This document shows positions 1 through 8,694 of a stretch of DNA of 64,000 nucleotides, in pieces. How positions within the stretch are numbered: the first letter of the stretch is position 1; each line of letters starts with the position of its first letter. This stretch comes from DATJLY01 sp035604615 (GTDB lineage Bacteria; Pseudomonadota; Alphaproteobacteria; ATCC43930; CGMCC-115725), in contig DATNID010000020.1 in the NCBI GenBank assembly GCA_035604615.1, positions 62,001-126,000 of the forward strand, written 5' to 3'. Under the pieces are notes generated by a model. It worked only from the letters and a program-made list of their open reading frames with translations, was not told the origin of the DNA and searched no databases. The translations under genes and the position numbers were made by a program.

Positions 1-626
1 CTCGAGATCGAGATGCCGCATTGTCCCGCCACCTCGCCCTGCTCGATGGCGAGCATCATCTCGCGGCTGCCGGGATAGCCCACGACGATCTTGAACTTGG
101 CGCCGAGCACGTGGTCGAGCATGAGCGGAAAGTCGCGGGTCGACCCGCCCTCGGCGCTCGGCGCCATGCTGACCTCGGTCGCGAGTGCGTCCTTGAAGCT
201 CTTCACCGGCGCGTCGGCACGCACGTAGCAGACGAAGACCTCGGTATTGGCGCTGCCGAGATAGACGAGCTTGGTCGGATCGTGCTGCACCGGCTTGTCG
301 CCGATGAGCGGCTCCATCACCCCGCCGGGGAAGATGGCGCCGATCGCGGTCCCGTCCTTGGGCGCGACGGCGTAGATGTAATAAGCGACCTTGTTGCCGC
401 CGGCGCCCGGCATGTTCACCGGCACGATAGAGGGCGCGCCGGGGAGGTGGTCGCCGAGATGGCGGGCGATGAGGCGCGCATAACTGTCATAGCCGCCGCC
501 CGGCGTCGAGCCGATATAAAGGCTGACCTGCTTGCCGGCATAGAAGCGCGCGACGTCGTCGCTCGAAGCCGCCTGCGCTCCGGCCGCGGCGAGGAGAGCC
601 GTGGCTAGAACCGCCGCCCGGATCAC
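1..626 (-). CDS. Tripartite tricarboxylate transporter (Bug/TctC family) substrate-binding protein, 3' end cut off by the window
   Basis: Periplasmic receptor of the TTT/Bug type, which binds small carboxylates for a TctA/TctB permease. Reading on the minus strand gives a hydrophobic Ala-rich signal peptide ending near AQA, then YAGKQVSLYIGSTPGGGYDSY and later VNMPGAGGNK, the ligand-loop motifs of the Bug family. The start is GTG at 626, overlapping the TGA of the upstream DUF3500 gene (GTGA), so the two are probably translationally coupled. It is the last visible gene of an LLM-DUF3500-receptor operon. No TctA/TctB genes occur in the window, so the permease must lie beyond position 1 or elsewhere. 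About 208 residues are present of the usual ~320. Confidence 0.8.
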   Translation of the reverse strand, partial: MIRAAVLATALLAAAGAQAASSDDVARFYAGKQVSLYIGSTPGGGYDSYARLIARHLGDHLPGAPSIVPVNMPGAGGNKVAYYIYAVAPKDGTAIGAIFPGGVMEPLIGDKPVQHDPTKLVYLGSANTEVFVCYVRADAPVKSFKDALATEVSMAPSAEGGSTRDFPLMLDHVLGAKFKIVVGYPGSREMMLAIEQGEVAGQCGISIS

Positions 627-1822
627 GCCTTGCCCTGGCGATGCGGCGAGCGCGGATCGGCGTGGTCCTGCTGCGCGTAGTGAAGGCGCAGCAAATCCTT
701 GCCGTAGTCGTTGCCATTGGGGGTGCGCACGATGGTGTGGACGTGATTGCGCGTGTGCTCGTCATTGTCGTAGACGATGCCGGGCTGGTGGTCGAACTCG
801 ATCAGGATCGCCGGGCTGTGGACGCGGTAATAGAACGCGCTGACATCGTCGCAGGGCCCGATCCAGGCGAACCAAGTGTCGTCGAGATGGCGCTTCGCCT
901 CGGCATAGCGGATCTCGGCGTGGCCCGGGCGGATGCGGCCGGTATAGAGGCCGATGAGGCGCTCCAGCAGATCGCGCTGCTCCTTGCTCATGTCGCCGTA
1001 GCGCACGCCCTGATAGGGCATCACGTCGTTGTCGTGGAACGCCGTCGTCATCACGTCGAACGGCAGCTTGAGGCCGAGCGTCGCCTGCGCCCGCTGCTCC
1101 GGCGTGAACGCGCTCATCAGCACGAAGCCCTTGCGCTCCTCCTCGGCGAAGACCGTGGTGCCGGCGAATTTCCCGGTGCTGGCGTGGACCGGCTCGGAGC
1201 CCATGAAATTGGGCGTCAGCACCATCTGGTCGCCGAGCACGAAACAGTTGACGATGAGATGGTGGCCGTCGATCTGCCAGCCCCACGGCGTGGAACCCGA
1301 CGGCTCGCCCATGATGCTGACCCAATAGAGCCATTCGCCGTATTCGTCGGGACGGTTGGTGAACTCGAGCACGTGCCCGTTGAGCTTCATCACGTCGCAC
1401 GCGGTGCGGTAGCCGCTCTCGCTCATGCTCGCGCGCATGAGGGCGAGCGCGCGCTCGCGCTGCTCGCCGCCGAGATCGGCGAGGCAAATCCCGTGGCGCA
1501 TCATGAAGGGATGGATGTTGCACCACGCCTGCCACATCGGGCTCGAGAGATCGAACCGCGCCGTCGCGCGCTGATCGGGCGGCATCGACATGAGAAACGC
1601 CCTGGCCGCGTCGACCACCGGCTGCAGCGAATGCCCGGTCTTCTCCAAGCGAAAGAGTCCCGGCGTCGCCGTGCCGTCGGCGGTCACGCCCTTGAACGGC
1701 GCCGCGAGCGTGGCCTTGCCGAGATCGAGCATGCGCTGCAACGGCGGCGGCAGCGGGAACGGCTCGCGCGCCGGGGTGCGGTTGCGTTGCCTGACATGGA
1801 ATTCCCTGGTTCCGTCCGCCAT
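623..1822 (-). CDS. DUF3500 domain protein
   Basis: A protein of 399 residues matching DUF3500 from end to end: an N-terminal segment with FKGVTADGTATPGLF, a central YGEWLYWVSIMGEPSGSTPWGWQ-type block, the DGHHLIVNCFVLGDQ stretch and MGSEPV. No enzymatic function is established for the family that I can state with confidence. The frame extends to 1885, but ATG at 1822 is preferred: it follows the GAGGA at the end of the upstream LLM gene, 4 bases after that gene's stop. The 3' end overlaps the Bug-type receptor start by 4 bp. Its place between a flavin monooxygenase and a carboxylate receptor suggests a role in catabolism of an imported compound. It has no obvious signal peptide, so it is probably cytoplasmic. 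Confidence 0.8.
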   Translation of the reverse strand: MADGTREFHVRQRNRTPAREPFPLPPPLQRMLDLGKATLAAPFKGVTADGTATPGLFRLEKTGHSLQPVVDAARAFLMSMPPDQRATARFDLSSPMWQAWCNIHPFMMRHGICLADLGGEQRERALALMRASMSESGYRTACDVMKLNGHVLEFTNRPDEYGEWLYWVSIMGEPSGSTPWGWQIDGHHLIVNCFVLGDQMVLTPNFMGSEPVHASTGKFAGTTVFAEEERKGFVLMSAFTPEQRAQATLGLKLPFDVMTTAFHDNDVMPYQGVRYGDMSKEQRDLLERLIGLYTGRIRPGHAEIRYAEAKRHLDDTWFAWIGPCDDVSAFYYRVHSPAILIEFDHQPGIVYDNDEHTRNHVHTIVRTPNGNDYGKDLLRLHYAQQDHADPRSPHRQGKA

Positions 1823-1826
1823 CGCA

Positions 1827-2969
1827 TCATCCTCGCCGAGGTGGCACGCGAATCCCCTTGCGCTCGAGCCGGGGCAGGACTTCATCGCAGAAATACGGCA
1901 GCTCGTCGACGTAATTCACGAACGAGACGCCGATGCCGGTGAGCCCGGCCTCGCTCAGGATCGCGAGATGGCCGGCGACGGCGTCGGGATCGCCGACGAT
2001 CGGCAAACCGCCCATGCCGTTGGCCTGCTCGTTGCGCAGGCGTTCGAACACGTCCGCGCCGTGCGACGCGGGGGTGATGTTCTTCATCGCCAGGATGCTG
2101 TCGACCGCGTTCCAGTCCGCATGCTCGACGATGCAGTGACGGTAATAGTCCTGGGCGTCCTTGGTCGTCTTGCGGCAGGTGATGACGCCGACCGTGTAAA
2201 AGTCGAGCTCGCGGCCCTCGCGCCGCGCCAGTTCCTTGACGCCGCGCACGTTCTTGGAATAGCTCTCGAGCGAGGCGAGCTTCGTCGACATGAAGAGCGC
2301 GTCGCAATTGCGGATGGCGAAGTCCTGGCCCGTGTCGGAGGCGCCGGCGTTCATAATGAGGGGGCGCGTGCCGCCGAAGGGCTTGGGCCAGGCGCGCACC
2401 TTCTTGAGCTTGAGGAATCGGCCGGCATAATCGAAGTCGGTCTCGCTCGACCAGGCGAGCTTCACCGCGTCGAGCCATTCCTGCGCGTATTCGTAGCGCT
2501 GCTCATGGTCGCGCAATGTGGCGCCGAACATCTCGAACTCGCCTTCGTTCCAGCCGCACACGATGTTCAAACCGAACCGCCCCTCGCCGACATGGTCGGC
2601 AGTGACGAACTCCTTGGCGGCGATGATCGGATTGAACAGCGGCGCGTGCACCGTGCCGAACACGGTAAGGCGCTTCGTTTTGGCAAGGAGGCCGGTGGCC
2701 CAGGTCACGGTCTCGAGCGTCGCGCCCTGGTAATCGGTGTCCCCGCCATAGCCCTTCCAGCGCCCGATCGGCAGCATGAACTCGATGCCGGCCTCGTCCG
2801 CCATGCGCGCCAGGCGCATATTGTCCTGCCACCCGCCTGACCAGCGCTCGGGCACCATGGTGACGGCGCGCCCCGACGAGCAGTTGGCGCCGAAGAGGCC
2901 GAGCTTCAGCCGATTTTCGCTGTGCATCGAGGTGCGTTCGCGCGAGGTCGCGTCCCGAACCGGCATCAT
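1827..2969 (-). CDS. LLM-class flavin-dependent oxidoreductase (luciferase-like monooxygenase)
   Basis: Luciferase-like FMN-dependent monooxygenase of about 380 residues. Visible family features are the N-terminal GLFGANCSSG beta strand, SGGWQDNMRLARMADEAGIEF, the FGTVHAPLFNPIIAAK block, GRFGLNIVCGWN (a characteristic flavin-binding strand in alkanesulfonate and pyrimidine monooxygenase relatives) and RPLIMNAGAS. Such enzymes need reduced FMN from a separate reductase; an NADPH-FMN reductase-like gene lies at 20066-20641 but is not in the same operon. ATG at 2969 or 2966 is favoured because GGGGAG lies just upstream; ATG at 2927 is possible. It heads a three-gene operon (with DUF3500 and the Bug receptor) divergent from the racemase operon, with repeat copy A between them. 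Confidence 0.85.
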   Translation of the reverse strand: MMPVRDATSRERTSMHSENRLKLGLFGANCSSGRAVTMVPERWSGGWQDNMRLARMADEAGIEFMLPIGRWKGYGGDTDYQGATLETVTWATGLLAKTKRLTVFGTVHAPLFNPIIAAKEFVTADHVGEGRFGLNIVCGWNEGEFEMFGATLRDHEQRYEYAQEWLDAVKLAWSSETDFDYAGRFLKLKKVRAWPKPFGGTRPLIMNAGASDTGQDFAIRNCDALFMSTKLASLESYSKNVRGVKELARREGRELDFYTVGVITCRKTTKDAQDYYRHCIVEHADWNAVDSILAMKNITPASHGADVFERLRNEQANGMGGLPIVGDPDAVAGHLAILSEAGLTGIGVSFVNYVDELPYFCDEVLPRLERKGIRVPPRRG

Positions 2970-3076
2970 CGCTCCCCGAATGCAACCCTTCCTTGGCCGC
3001 AGCGCTCATTGTCGCCGCGCCCGGTTTCGTGTCAAGGAAGCGACGCGCGGTTTGACAAAAAGTTGCAATCGCATCC

Positions 3077-3194
3077 TGCGTCCTTCGACTGCGCTCAGGA
3101 TGAGGAAAATCCTTTGTGGCACAAAGAAAGGTCCTCATCCTGAGCGGAGCGAGCGGTCGATCTCAATGGTCGACCGCTGAGTCGAAGGACGCAC
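3077..3194. repeat. Intergenic palindromic repeat, copy A (with an inserted inner palindrome)
   Basis: The left arm GCGTCCTTCGACTGCGCTC continues to AGGATGAGG. The right arm begins CCTCATCCTGAGCGGAGCGA and ends GTCGAAGGACGCAC, so the whole is one large inverted repeat around an AT-rich loop with CTTTGTGGCACAAAG. The right arm carries an extra palindrome, GCGGTCGA (9-base loop) TCGACCGC, absent from the other four copies. It lies between the divergent LLM and racemase operons. Confidence 0.9.
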
Positions 3195-3256
3195 GGGCGG
3201 TTTGACAGGAACGCCGCCTCGCGCCGATACTTCGCTGGCGGGCGGAGGCGCAGGCG

Positions 3257-3988
3257 ATGACGGCACCAGAAGCGATCCGATTCGGCTGGCGCTTGCGGCT
3301 CGGCATGCTGCTGCCCTCGAGCAACCAGGTGGCCGAGCCCGAGCTTCCCGCGATGCTGCCCGAGGGCGTCTCGGTCCACACCACGCGATTGAAGCTCAAG
3401 GGCGGCGGCACGGAAGAGATGCTGGCCATGACCGAGAAGGTCGAGGAAGCGGCCGGGCTCGTCGCCGATGCCGGCGCCGATCTCATCGTCTTCCACTGCA
3501 CCGCGGTTTCCACGTTCGATGCCGAGATGGAGGTCAAGCTCAAGCGCCGCATCGAGACCGCGACGGGAAAGCCCGCGACCGCGACCTCGGAGGCGCTGGT
3601 CGCCGCGTTCCGGGCATTGGGCGCGCGCCGCATCGTGCTGATCTCGCCCTACAGCAAGGACACCAACGCGCGCGAGGTGGCCTATCTCGCGCATCACCAG
3701 ATCGCGGTGCTGAGCGAGACCGGCCTCGATCTGAAGGGCGGCAACGCCTATGCCGCGGTCGAGCCCGGCGACTGGTATCGCCTCGCCATGGCCAACCGCG
3801 CGAGCGAGGCCGACGCCTATTTCCTCTCCTGCACCACGATCCGCGCGGTCCCGGTCATCGCCGCGCTGGAGCGCGACCTCGGCAAGCCCGTCGTCACCAG
3901 CAACCAGGCGATGGCGTGGCACGCGCTGCGCACGGGCGGCGTCAAGGACAAGGTACCGGGCTTCGGCCAGCTCCTCGTGGCGCATTGA
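3257..3988 (+). CDS. Asp/Glu racemase superfamily protein (maleate cis-trans isomerase / arylmalonate decarboxylase-like)
   Basis: A 243-residue protein of the Asp/Glu racemase fold. Near the N terminus is GMLLPSSNQVAEPEL, the substrate-loop motif of maleate isomerases and arylmalonate decarboxylases. Two cysteines sit at the family's catalytic positions: Cys81 in FHCTAVS and Cys192 in LSCTTIR. Maleate isomerases use both; arylmalonate decarboxylase keeps only the second, so isomerase or racemase chemistry is the better guess. The gene begins a plus-strand operon with an NMT1-type receptor (3 bases downstream), a Rieske oxygenase and an M24 protein. Maleate isomerase ends the aerobic nicotinate and some aromatic-acid pathways, which would fit, but the substrate is not demonstrated. 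Confidence 0.8.
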   Translation: MTAPEAIRFGWRLRLGMLLPSSNQVAEPELPAMLPEGVSVHTTRLKLKGGGTEEMLAMTEKVEEAAGLVADAGADLIVFHCTAVSTFDAEMEVKLKRRIETATGKPATATSEALVAAFRALGARRIVLISPYSKDTNAREVAYLAHHQIAVLSETGLDLKGGNAYAAVEPGDWYRLAMANRASEADAYFLSCTTIRAVPVIAALERDLGKPVVTSNQAMAWHALRTGGVKDKVPGFGQLLVAH

Positions 3989-3990
3989 CG

Positions 3991-5004
3991 ATGCCAAAAA
4001 CGGCGCCAGCATGGCTCTGGCTCCTGTGTGCGCTGGCGCTGGCGCGGCCGGCCGGCGCGCAGACGGTCGCGGTCGCCGATCTCGGCATCGTCGCCGACGC
4101 GCCTTTCTATCTCGCCGTCGAGCGCGGCTATTTCGCGCGCGCCGGCATCGCCGTGTCGCTCGAGCGCTTCGCCTCGGCGGCGCAGACCACCGTGCCGCTT
4201 GCCACCGACAAGCTCCAGGTCGCGGGCGGCGGCATGAGCGCCGGGCTCTTCAACGCGTTCGGCCGCGACCTGCCGATCCGGGTGGCGATGGCGCGCACCC
4301 GCGACACGCCCAACTATTCGAGCGACACGCTGAGCGTGCGCGCGAACCTCAAGGGCACGGTGCGGACGATGGCGGACTTGAAAGGCCGCAAGATCGCCGT
4401 CAACGCCCCGGCCGGCGCGCTCGAATACATGGTCGGCAAGATGCTGCAATCGGCCGGCCTCAAATTCACCGACGCCGAGATCGTCTATATGCCGTGGCCC
4501 GACATGAGCGTCGCCTTCGCCAACGGCGCGATCGACGCGGGGACATTGGTCGAGCCGTTCACCACCCAATATGACGAACGCGCCCTCGCCTTCCCGTTCG
4601 CGCGCGCGGCCGACATCCTGCGCGATCCGCCGCTCGAAGTGTCGGTGATCCTCTACGGCAAGAGCTGGATCGACCGCAGCCCCGACCAGGTGCGCGCCTT
4701 CGCGGTGGCATATCTCGAGGGCGTGCGCGACTATTACGACGCGATGCGCGGCGGCCCGCTGCGCCCCGAAATCATCGACATACTGGCGAAATACACCCCC
4801 CTCAAGGACAAGGCGCTCTATGACCGCATCGCCTGGAGCTACATGGACCCCAACGCCGAGCTGTCGATCGCAAGCCTTATCGATCAGCAGGAGTGGTACG
4901 CGCGCAGCGGCGAGATCGAGCACAAGGTCGATGTCGCGGCGATGATCGACCGGCGCTTCCTCGATTACGCCCTTTCCAAGCTCGGCCGGGTGGAGGCGCG
5001 CTAG
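3991..5004 (+). CDS. NMT1/THI5-like ABC transporter substrate-binding protein
   Basis: A 337-residue periplasmic binding protein with a clear signal peptide (WLWLLCALALARPAGAQ). The mature part has VADAPFYLAVERGYFARAGI and MADLKGRKIAVN, hallmark strings of the SsuA/NMT1 family that binds sulfonates, pyrimidines, aromatic acids and similar ligands. ATG at 3991 was chosen because the signal peptide starts there and it follows the racemase stop by 2 bases. The stop TAG directly abuts the ATG of the Rieske gene. No ABC ATPase or permease of this class is present, so it is an orphan receptor here. Co-transcription with a Rieske oxygenase suggests that it presents the oxygenase substrate. Confidence 0.85.
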   Translation: MPKTAPAWLWLLCALALARPAGAQTVAVADLGIVADAPFYLAVERGYFARAGIAVSLERFASAAQTTVPLATDKLQVAGGGMSAGLFNAFGRDLPIRVAMARTRDTPNYSSDTLSVRANLKGTVRTMADLKGRKIAVNAPAGALEYMVGKMLQSAGLKFTDAEIVYMPWPDMSVAFANGAIDAGTLVEPFTTQYDERALAFPFARAADILRDPPLEVSVILYGKSWIDRSPDQVRAFAVAYLEGVRDYYDAMRGGPLRPEIIDILAKYTPLKDKALYDRIAWSYMDPNAELSIASLIDQQEWYARSGEIEHKVDVAAMIDRRFLDYALSKLGRVEAR

Positions 5005-6279
5005 ATGGCCAAGCGGATCGCATCGATCGCGCACGCGGAAGAGCCGATGCGCACCGGCCCCGGCACCATCGCCGGGCGCTATCTGCGGCGCTTCTGGCAG
5101 CCCGTCTACCACGCCGCCGATCTGCCATCCGGCCGCGCCCTGCCGCTGCGCGTGATGGGCCAGGATTTCGCGCTTTATCGCGGCGCAAGCGGGCGCGTTG
5201 CCCTCTTCGATCCGCGCTGCCCCCATCGCGGCACGCAGCTTGCCTCGGGCCGGGTCGAGGGCGACGATCTTCGCTGCTTCTATCACGGCTGGAAGTTCGA
5301 CGCGGCCGGACACTGCATCGAGCAGCCGGCGGAAGATTCGCGCTTCTGCCACAAGGTCGCGATCCGCTCATATCCCGTCCGCGAGCATCTCGGATTGATC
5401 TTCGCCTATCTCGGCGACGGCGAGCCGCCCGCGTTCCCGCATCATCCCGAGTTCGAAGCGTTCGATGGGCTGGTCGAGATCGATTCCTATGTGCGCAACT
5501 GCAACTATTTTCAGAATCTCGAGAACGCGCTCGACATGAGCCACGTCGCCTTCGTCCACGCCGACAACCGCGCCTCGTTCAGCGATATCGGCCGCGGCGA
5601 GCAATTGTCGGCCGAAGAATCCTCTTGGGGCGTCGCCTATTGCTTCACGCGACCGGACGGCAAGCGACGGGTGCAGCAATTTGGCATGCCCAACGTCTTT
5701 TACATGAACGCGCTGCCCAACGACGCCGAGATCGGCTGGCAGGAATCGCTGTTCTGGTGGGTCCCGATCGACGACGAGCGCCACATGCAGTTCAGCCTGC
5801 ATCGCATTCCGGCGACCGGCGCGACCGCGCGCCGCATCCGCGAGCGGCGCCAGAAGCGGCGCAGCGAGATCGACCTCGCGCATCAAACGCTCGCTGACGA
5901 CGTGCTCGCCGGCCGCATTGCGCTCGCCAGCATAGACAAGAGCCGCGTCGACCTGGTGCGGCTGCAGGACGACATCGCACAGGTAGGACAAGGCATCTTC
6001 GCCGACCGCGGCAACGAGCGTTTGGGCCGCGCCGATGTCGGCGTCATCGCCATCCGCAAGCTGTGGAGCCGCGAGCTCGCCGCACTGCGCGTTGGGCGGG
6101 GGCTCAAGGCGTGGCTGCGCGACGCGTCGATCCGGACCGAGGCATGGGGCATCGCGGGCTCGCTGCCGCACGCCGACGCCGACGGCAAGGCGGCCTCCGC
6201 GCCCGAGATCGTCGACGTGCGCCCCTTTATCGAGATCGAGATCCAGCTTCGCGCGCTCAACGGCGCGGCGCGCGGCTGA
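5005..6279 (+). CDS. Rieske [2Fe-2S] aromatic-ring oxygenase, catalytic (alpha) subunit
   Basis: A 424-residue oxygenase. The Rieske cluster ligands are Cys72-Pro-His74 and Cys91-Phe-Tyr-His94 (C-x-H, 16 residues, C-x2-H). The mononuclear iron site is visible in LENALDMSHVAFVH, with His180 and His185 as two ligands. The length and the VanA/PobA-like layout suggest the class that demethylates or hydroxylates aromatic carboxylates and needs a separate ferredoxin/reductase, which is not in this window. ATG 5005 immediately follows the receptor stop. The C-terminal third (from about residue 270, Arg-rich RRIRERRQKRRSEIDL) is less typical. The next gene starts 4 bases downstream. Confidence 0.88.
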   Translation: MAKRIASIAHAEEPMRTGPGTIAGRYLRRFWQPVYHAADLPSGRALPLRVMGQDFALYRGASGRVALFDPRCPHRGTQLASGRVEGDDLRCFYHGWKFDAAGHCIEQPAEDSRFCHKVAIRSYPVREHLGLIFAYLGDGEPPAFPHHPEFEAFDGLVEIDSYVRNCNYFQNLENALDMSHVAFVHADNRASFSDIGRGEQLSAEESSWGVAYCFTRPDGKRRVQQFGMPNVFYMNALPNDAEIGWQESLFWWVPIDDERHMQFSLHRIPATGATARRIRERRQKRRSEIDLAHQTLADDVLAGRIALASIDKSRVDLVRLQDDIAQVGQGIFADRGNERLGRADVGVIAIRKLWSRELAALRVGRGLKAWLRDASIRTEAWGIAGSLPHADADGKAASAPEIVDVRPFIEIEIQLRALNGAARG

Positions 6280-6283
6280 TGCG

Positions 6284-7534
6284 ATGAGCGGCGGGGCGCC
6301 CGAGCCCGGCCCGGTCTTGAGCCTCGCCGAGCGCGACCGGCGCTGGCGCGGCCTGCGCACGATCATGCAGGCGCGCGGCATCGACGCCATCCTGGTCGGC
6401 AGCTTCCAGGGGCGCGAGCGGCTCGAGACCTATCTCATCGACGATTTCCTCGACGCGGTCGTGGTCCTGCCGCTGAGCGGAGCGGCGACGGTGTTGAGTT
6501 TCGCCACCGCGCGGGTGTCGCGCAGCTTCGAGGCGGCGCGGCGCGGCGCGGCGCTGTGGACCGACGACTATCGCATCGGCGCCGGCGGCGCCAAGGCGGC
6601 GGAGGTGTTGCGCGAGAAGGGCCTGGCGCGCGGCCGCATCGGCCTGGTGGGCCTCGGCCCCACTGCGCCCGGCGAGATGGAGGGGCTGCTGCCGCTGGGG
6701 TTCCACCGCGCCTTGGTCGCGGGCCTGCCCGACGCCGCGTTCGCGGACTTCACCCGCGACTTCACCGATTTCTTGCTGGTGAAGAGCGACGAGGAGCTGG
6801 CGCTGCTGCGCTTCGCCGCGCGCGTCAGCGAGGAAGCGTGCCGCGCCATGATCGACACCGCGCGCCGCGGCACGAGCGAGGCCGAGATCTATGCCGAGAT
6901 CATGCGCGCGATCCACCGCCGCGGCTGCGACACGCGCTATCCGTTCCTGAGCCTGCAATCGGGCGCCGACAACATCGGCTGGGGCGCGCCGCGCTGGACC
7001 TTCCGCGCCGAGCCTCCGCGGATCGTGCGCGCCGGCGATCTGGTGCAGGCGGAAATCCACACCTGCTATGGCGGGCTCGAGGCGCAGGTGCAGATGTCGG
7101 TGGCGCTCGATCCCATCGACCCTGACCTCGCCCAATGCGAGAGCGTCGCGCGCCAGGCTTACGAAGCGGGCCTCGCCGCCGTGCGCCCCGGCATCGCCTT
7201 CGCCGAGCTGGTGCGGGCGATGGAGCGGCCCATTGCCGAGAGCGGCTGCTGGAGCAAGACGCCGCTTGCCCACACCCTGACCTTCGGCGCGACCGGCTTC
7301 ACGTCAGTCAATCGCGCGCAGCTCGCCGGCACCGACGAGGAATGGATCGAGGCGCAAGGCGCCGGCATCAGGCGCGGCGATCTGGTGCTCGCGCCCGGCA
7401 TGGGATTGGAGCTCGAGCCCAACGCCTGCCTCGGCCTGAAGCGCGTCAATATTGGCGCCGCCGTGGTCGTGACCGAAACCGGCGTCGAGGAGCTGAACGA
7501 CCTCCCGACCCGCGTGCGCCACGTCGGCGCGTAA
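6284..7534 (+). CDS. M24 family protein (creatinase/aminopeptidase P fold), probable loss of metal ligands
   Basis: A 416-residue 'pita-bread' protein with a creatinase-like N-terminal domain (MQARGIDAILVGSFQGRERL) and a C-terminal M24 domain. In metal-dependent members the strand reads D-x-G with a second Asp about 11 residues on. Here the equivalent is VQAEIHTCYGGLEAQVQMS, where both aspartates appear replaced (Glu, Gln). That points to a metal-independent creatinase-type C-N hydrolase rather than a peptidase. The frame is open from 6035, but ATG 6284 is 4 bases after the Rieske stop and is preferred. It is the fourth gene of the racemase-receptor-Rieske operon and may hydrolyse an amide or guanidine-type intermediate. 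Confidence 0.75.
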   Translation: MSGGAPEPGPVLSLAERDRRWRGLRTIMQARGIDAILVGSFQGRERLETYLIDDFLDAVVVLPLSGAATVLSFATARVSRSFEAARRGAALWTDDYRIGAGGAKAAEVLREKGLARGRIGLVGLGPTAPGEMEGLLPLGFHRALVAGLPDAAFADFTRDFTDFLLVKSDEELALLRFAARVSEEACRAMIDTARRGTSEAEIYAEIMRAIHRRGCDTRYPFLSLQSGADNIGWGAPRWTFRAEPPRIVRAGDLVQAEIHTCYGGLEAQVQMSVALDPIDPDLAQCESVARQAYEAGLAAVRPGIAFAELVRAMERPIAESGCWSKTPLAHTLTFGATGFTSVNRAQLAGTDEEWIEAQGAGIRRGDLVLAPGMGLELEPNACLGLKRVNIGAAVVVTETGVEELNDLPTRVRHVGA

Positions 7535-7582
7535 CGCGATAAAGTGCGGCGCATCATGGCCGAGGGAGGGGGCTGGCATCGC

Positions 7583-8587
7583 ATGAGACGGCGCGAATTC
7601 ATCGCCGCCGCCATGGCTGCGGTGGGCGGCGCGGCGTTGGCTCTGCCGAGGGCGGCGCGCGCGCAATCGGCCGCGCGCTTGCCGCTCGTCGGCGTGCTCA
7701 GTTCGGGCAGTGCCTCGAACCCGATACAGCAGAAAATTACTGCGGCGCTCGATGACGGGCTTCGCGCTCTGGGATGGATCGAAGGCAAGACTCTTCGCGT
7801 CGAGCGGCGCTGGACCGAGACCAAGTCCGAGCGAATTCCAGCGCTTGCGAAGGAACTCGTCGCCCTCGCGCCCGACGTGATCGTGGCAGCGACGACCGTC
7901 GTCTTGGCGGCCCTGCAGCGGGAAACGCGCACCATACCGATCGTGTTCGCTCAAGTGTCCGATCCGGTCGCGCAAGGCTTCGTCACCAGCCTGGCCCACC
8001 CCGACGGCAACATAACCGGCTTCACCGCCTTCGAGTTCGGCATCGGCGGCAAATGGCTCGGCCTTCTCAAGGAAGTCGCTCCCGACCTCGCGCGCGTCAT
8101 GTTCCTGTTCAATCCGGACACGTCGCCGCAGTCGTCTCTGTACCTGCGTTCGCTCGAGGCCGCCGCACCGTCGGCCGGCCTAGCGATCGCCCCGGCGCCG
8201 ATCCACGACCAGGCGCAGATCGAGCCCGCCTTCGATGTCTTCGCACGGCAACCGCACGGCGCGCTGGTCATCGCTACGGACAATTTCCTCCAGCAACGCC
8301 TCGACTTGGTAATCGGGTTGGCGGCACGATACGGGATGCCGGCGATCTATCCATCGCAGGATTTCGTCTCGAGCGGCGGCCTCATGTCTTACGGCTTCGA
8401 TCAAGTCGACAGCTTTCGGCGCGCGGCAACCTATGTCGATCGCATCCTCAAGGGCGCGAAGCCGGGCGAACTCCCGATCCAGGAACCGACCAAGTACGTG
8501 TTCGCCATCAACCTCAAGACCGCGAAGGCATTGGGCCTCGCGATCCCGCCGACGCTGCTGGCGCGGGCGGATGCGGTGATCGAGTGA
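7583..8587 (+). CDS. ABC transporter substrate-binding protein, TrpX/ABC_sub_bind family, with Tat-like signal
   Basis: A 334-residue receptor of the ABC_sub_bind family. The N terminus MRRREFIAAAMAAVGGAAL has the arginine pair and hydrophobic stretch of a Tat-type signal, with cleavage likely after ARAQ. Diagnostic strings include GVLSSGSA, LRALGWIEGKTLRVERRW, IVFAQVSDPVAQGFV and NITGFTAFEFGIGGKWLGLLKE. The frame allows starts at 7544 and 7556, but ATG 7583 places the signal at the N terminus and follows the purine-rich GAGGGAGGGGG. No cognate permease or ATPase is nearby. These proteins are often found as orphan copies in alphaproteobacteria, and the ligand is unknown. Downstream (8588-8694) nothing else is seen. 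Confidence 0.82.
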   Translation: MRRREFIAAAMAAVGGAALALPRAARAQSAARLPLVGVLSSGSASNPIQQKITAALDDGLRALGWIEGKTLRVERRWTETKSERIPALAKELVALAPDVIVAATTVVLAALQRETRTIPIVFAQVSDPVAQGFVTSLAHPDGNITGFTAFEFGIGGKWLGLLKEVAPDLARVMFLFNPDTSPQSSLYLRSLEAAAPSAGLAIAPAPIHDQAQIEPAFDVFARQPHGALVIATDNFLQQRLDLVIGLAARYGMPAIYPSQDFVSSGGLMSYGFDQVDSFRRAATYVDRILKGAKPGELPIQEPTKYVFAINLKTAKALGLAIPPTLLARADAVIE

Positions 8588-8694
8588 GCGCAGGCGAGGT
8601 TGATCCACCTCATTGCCGCCGCGCCTGTCCGGGTGCATAGAGGCGGCTCCGGGGCGCGCGAATTCGTGCGCCCGCCGCAGCCGAGAGATCGCAC

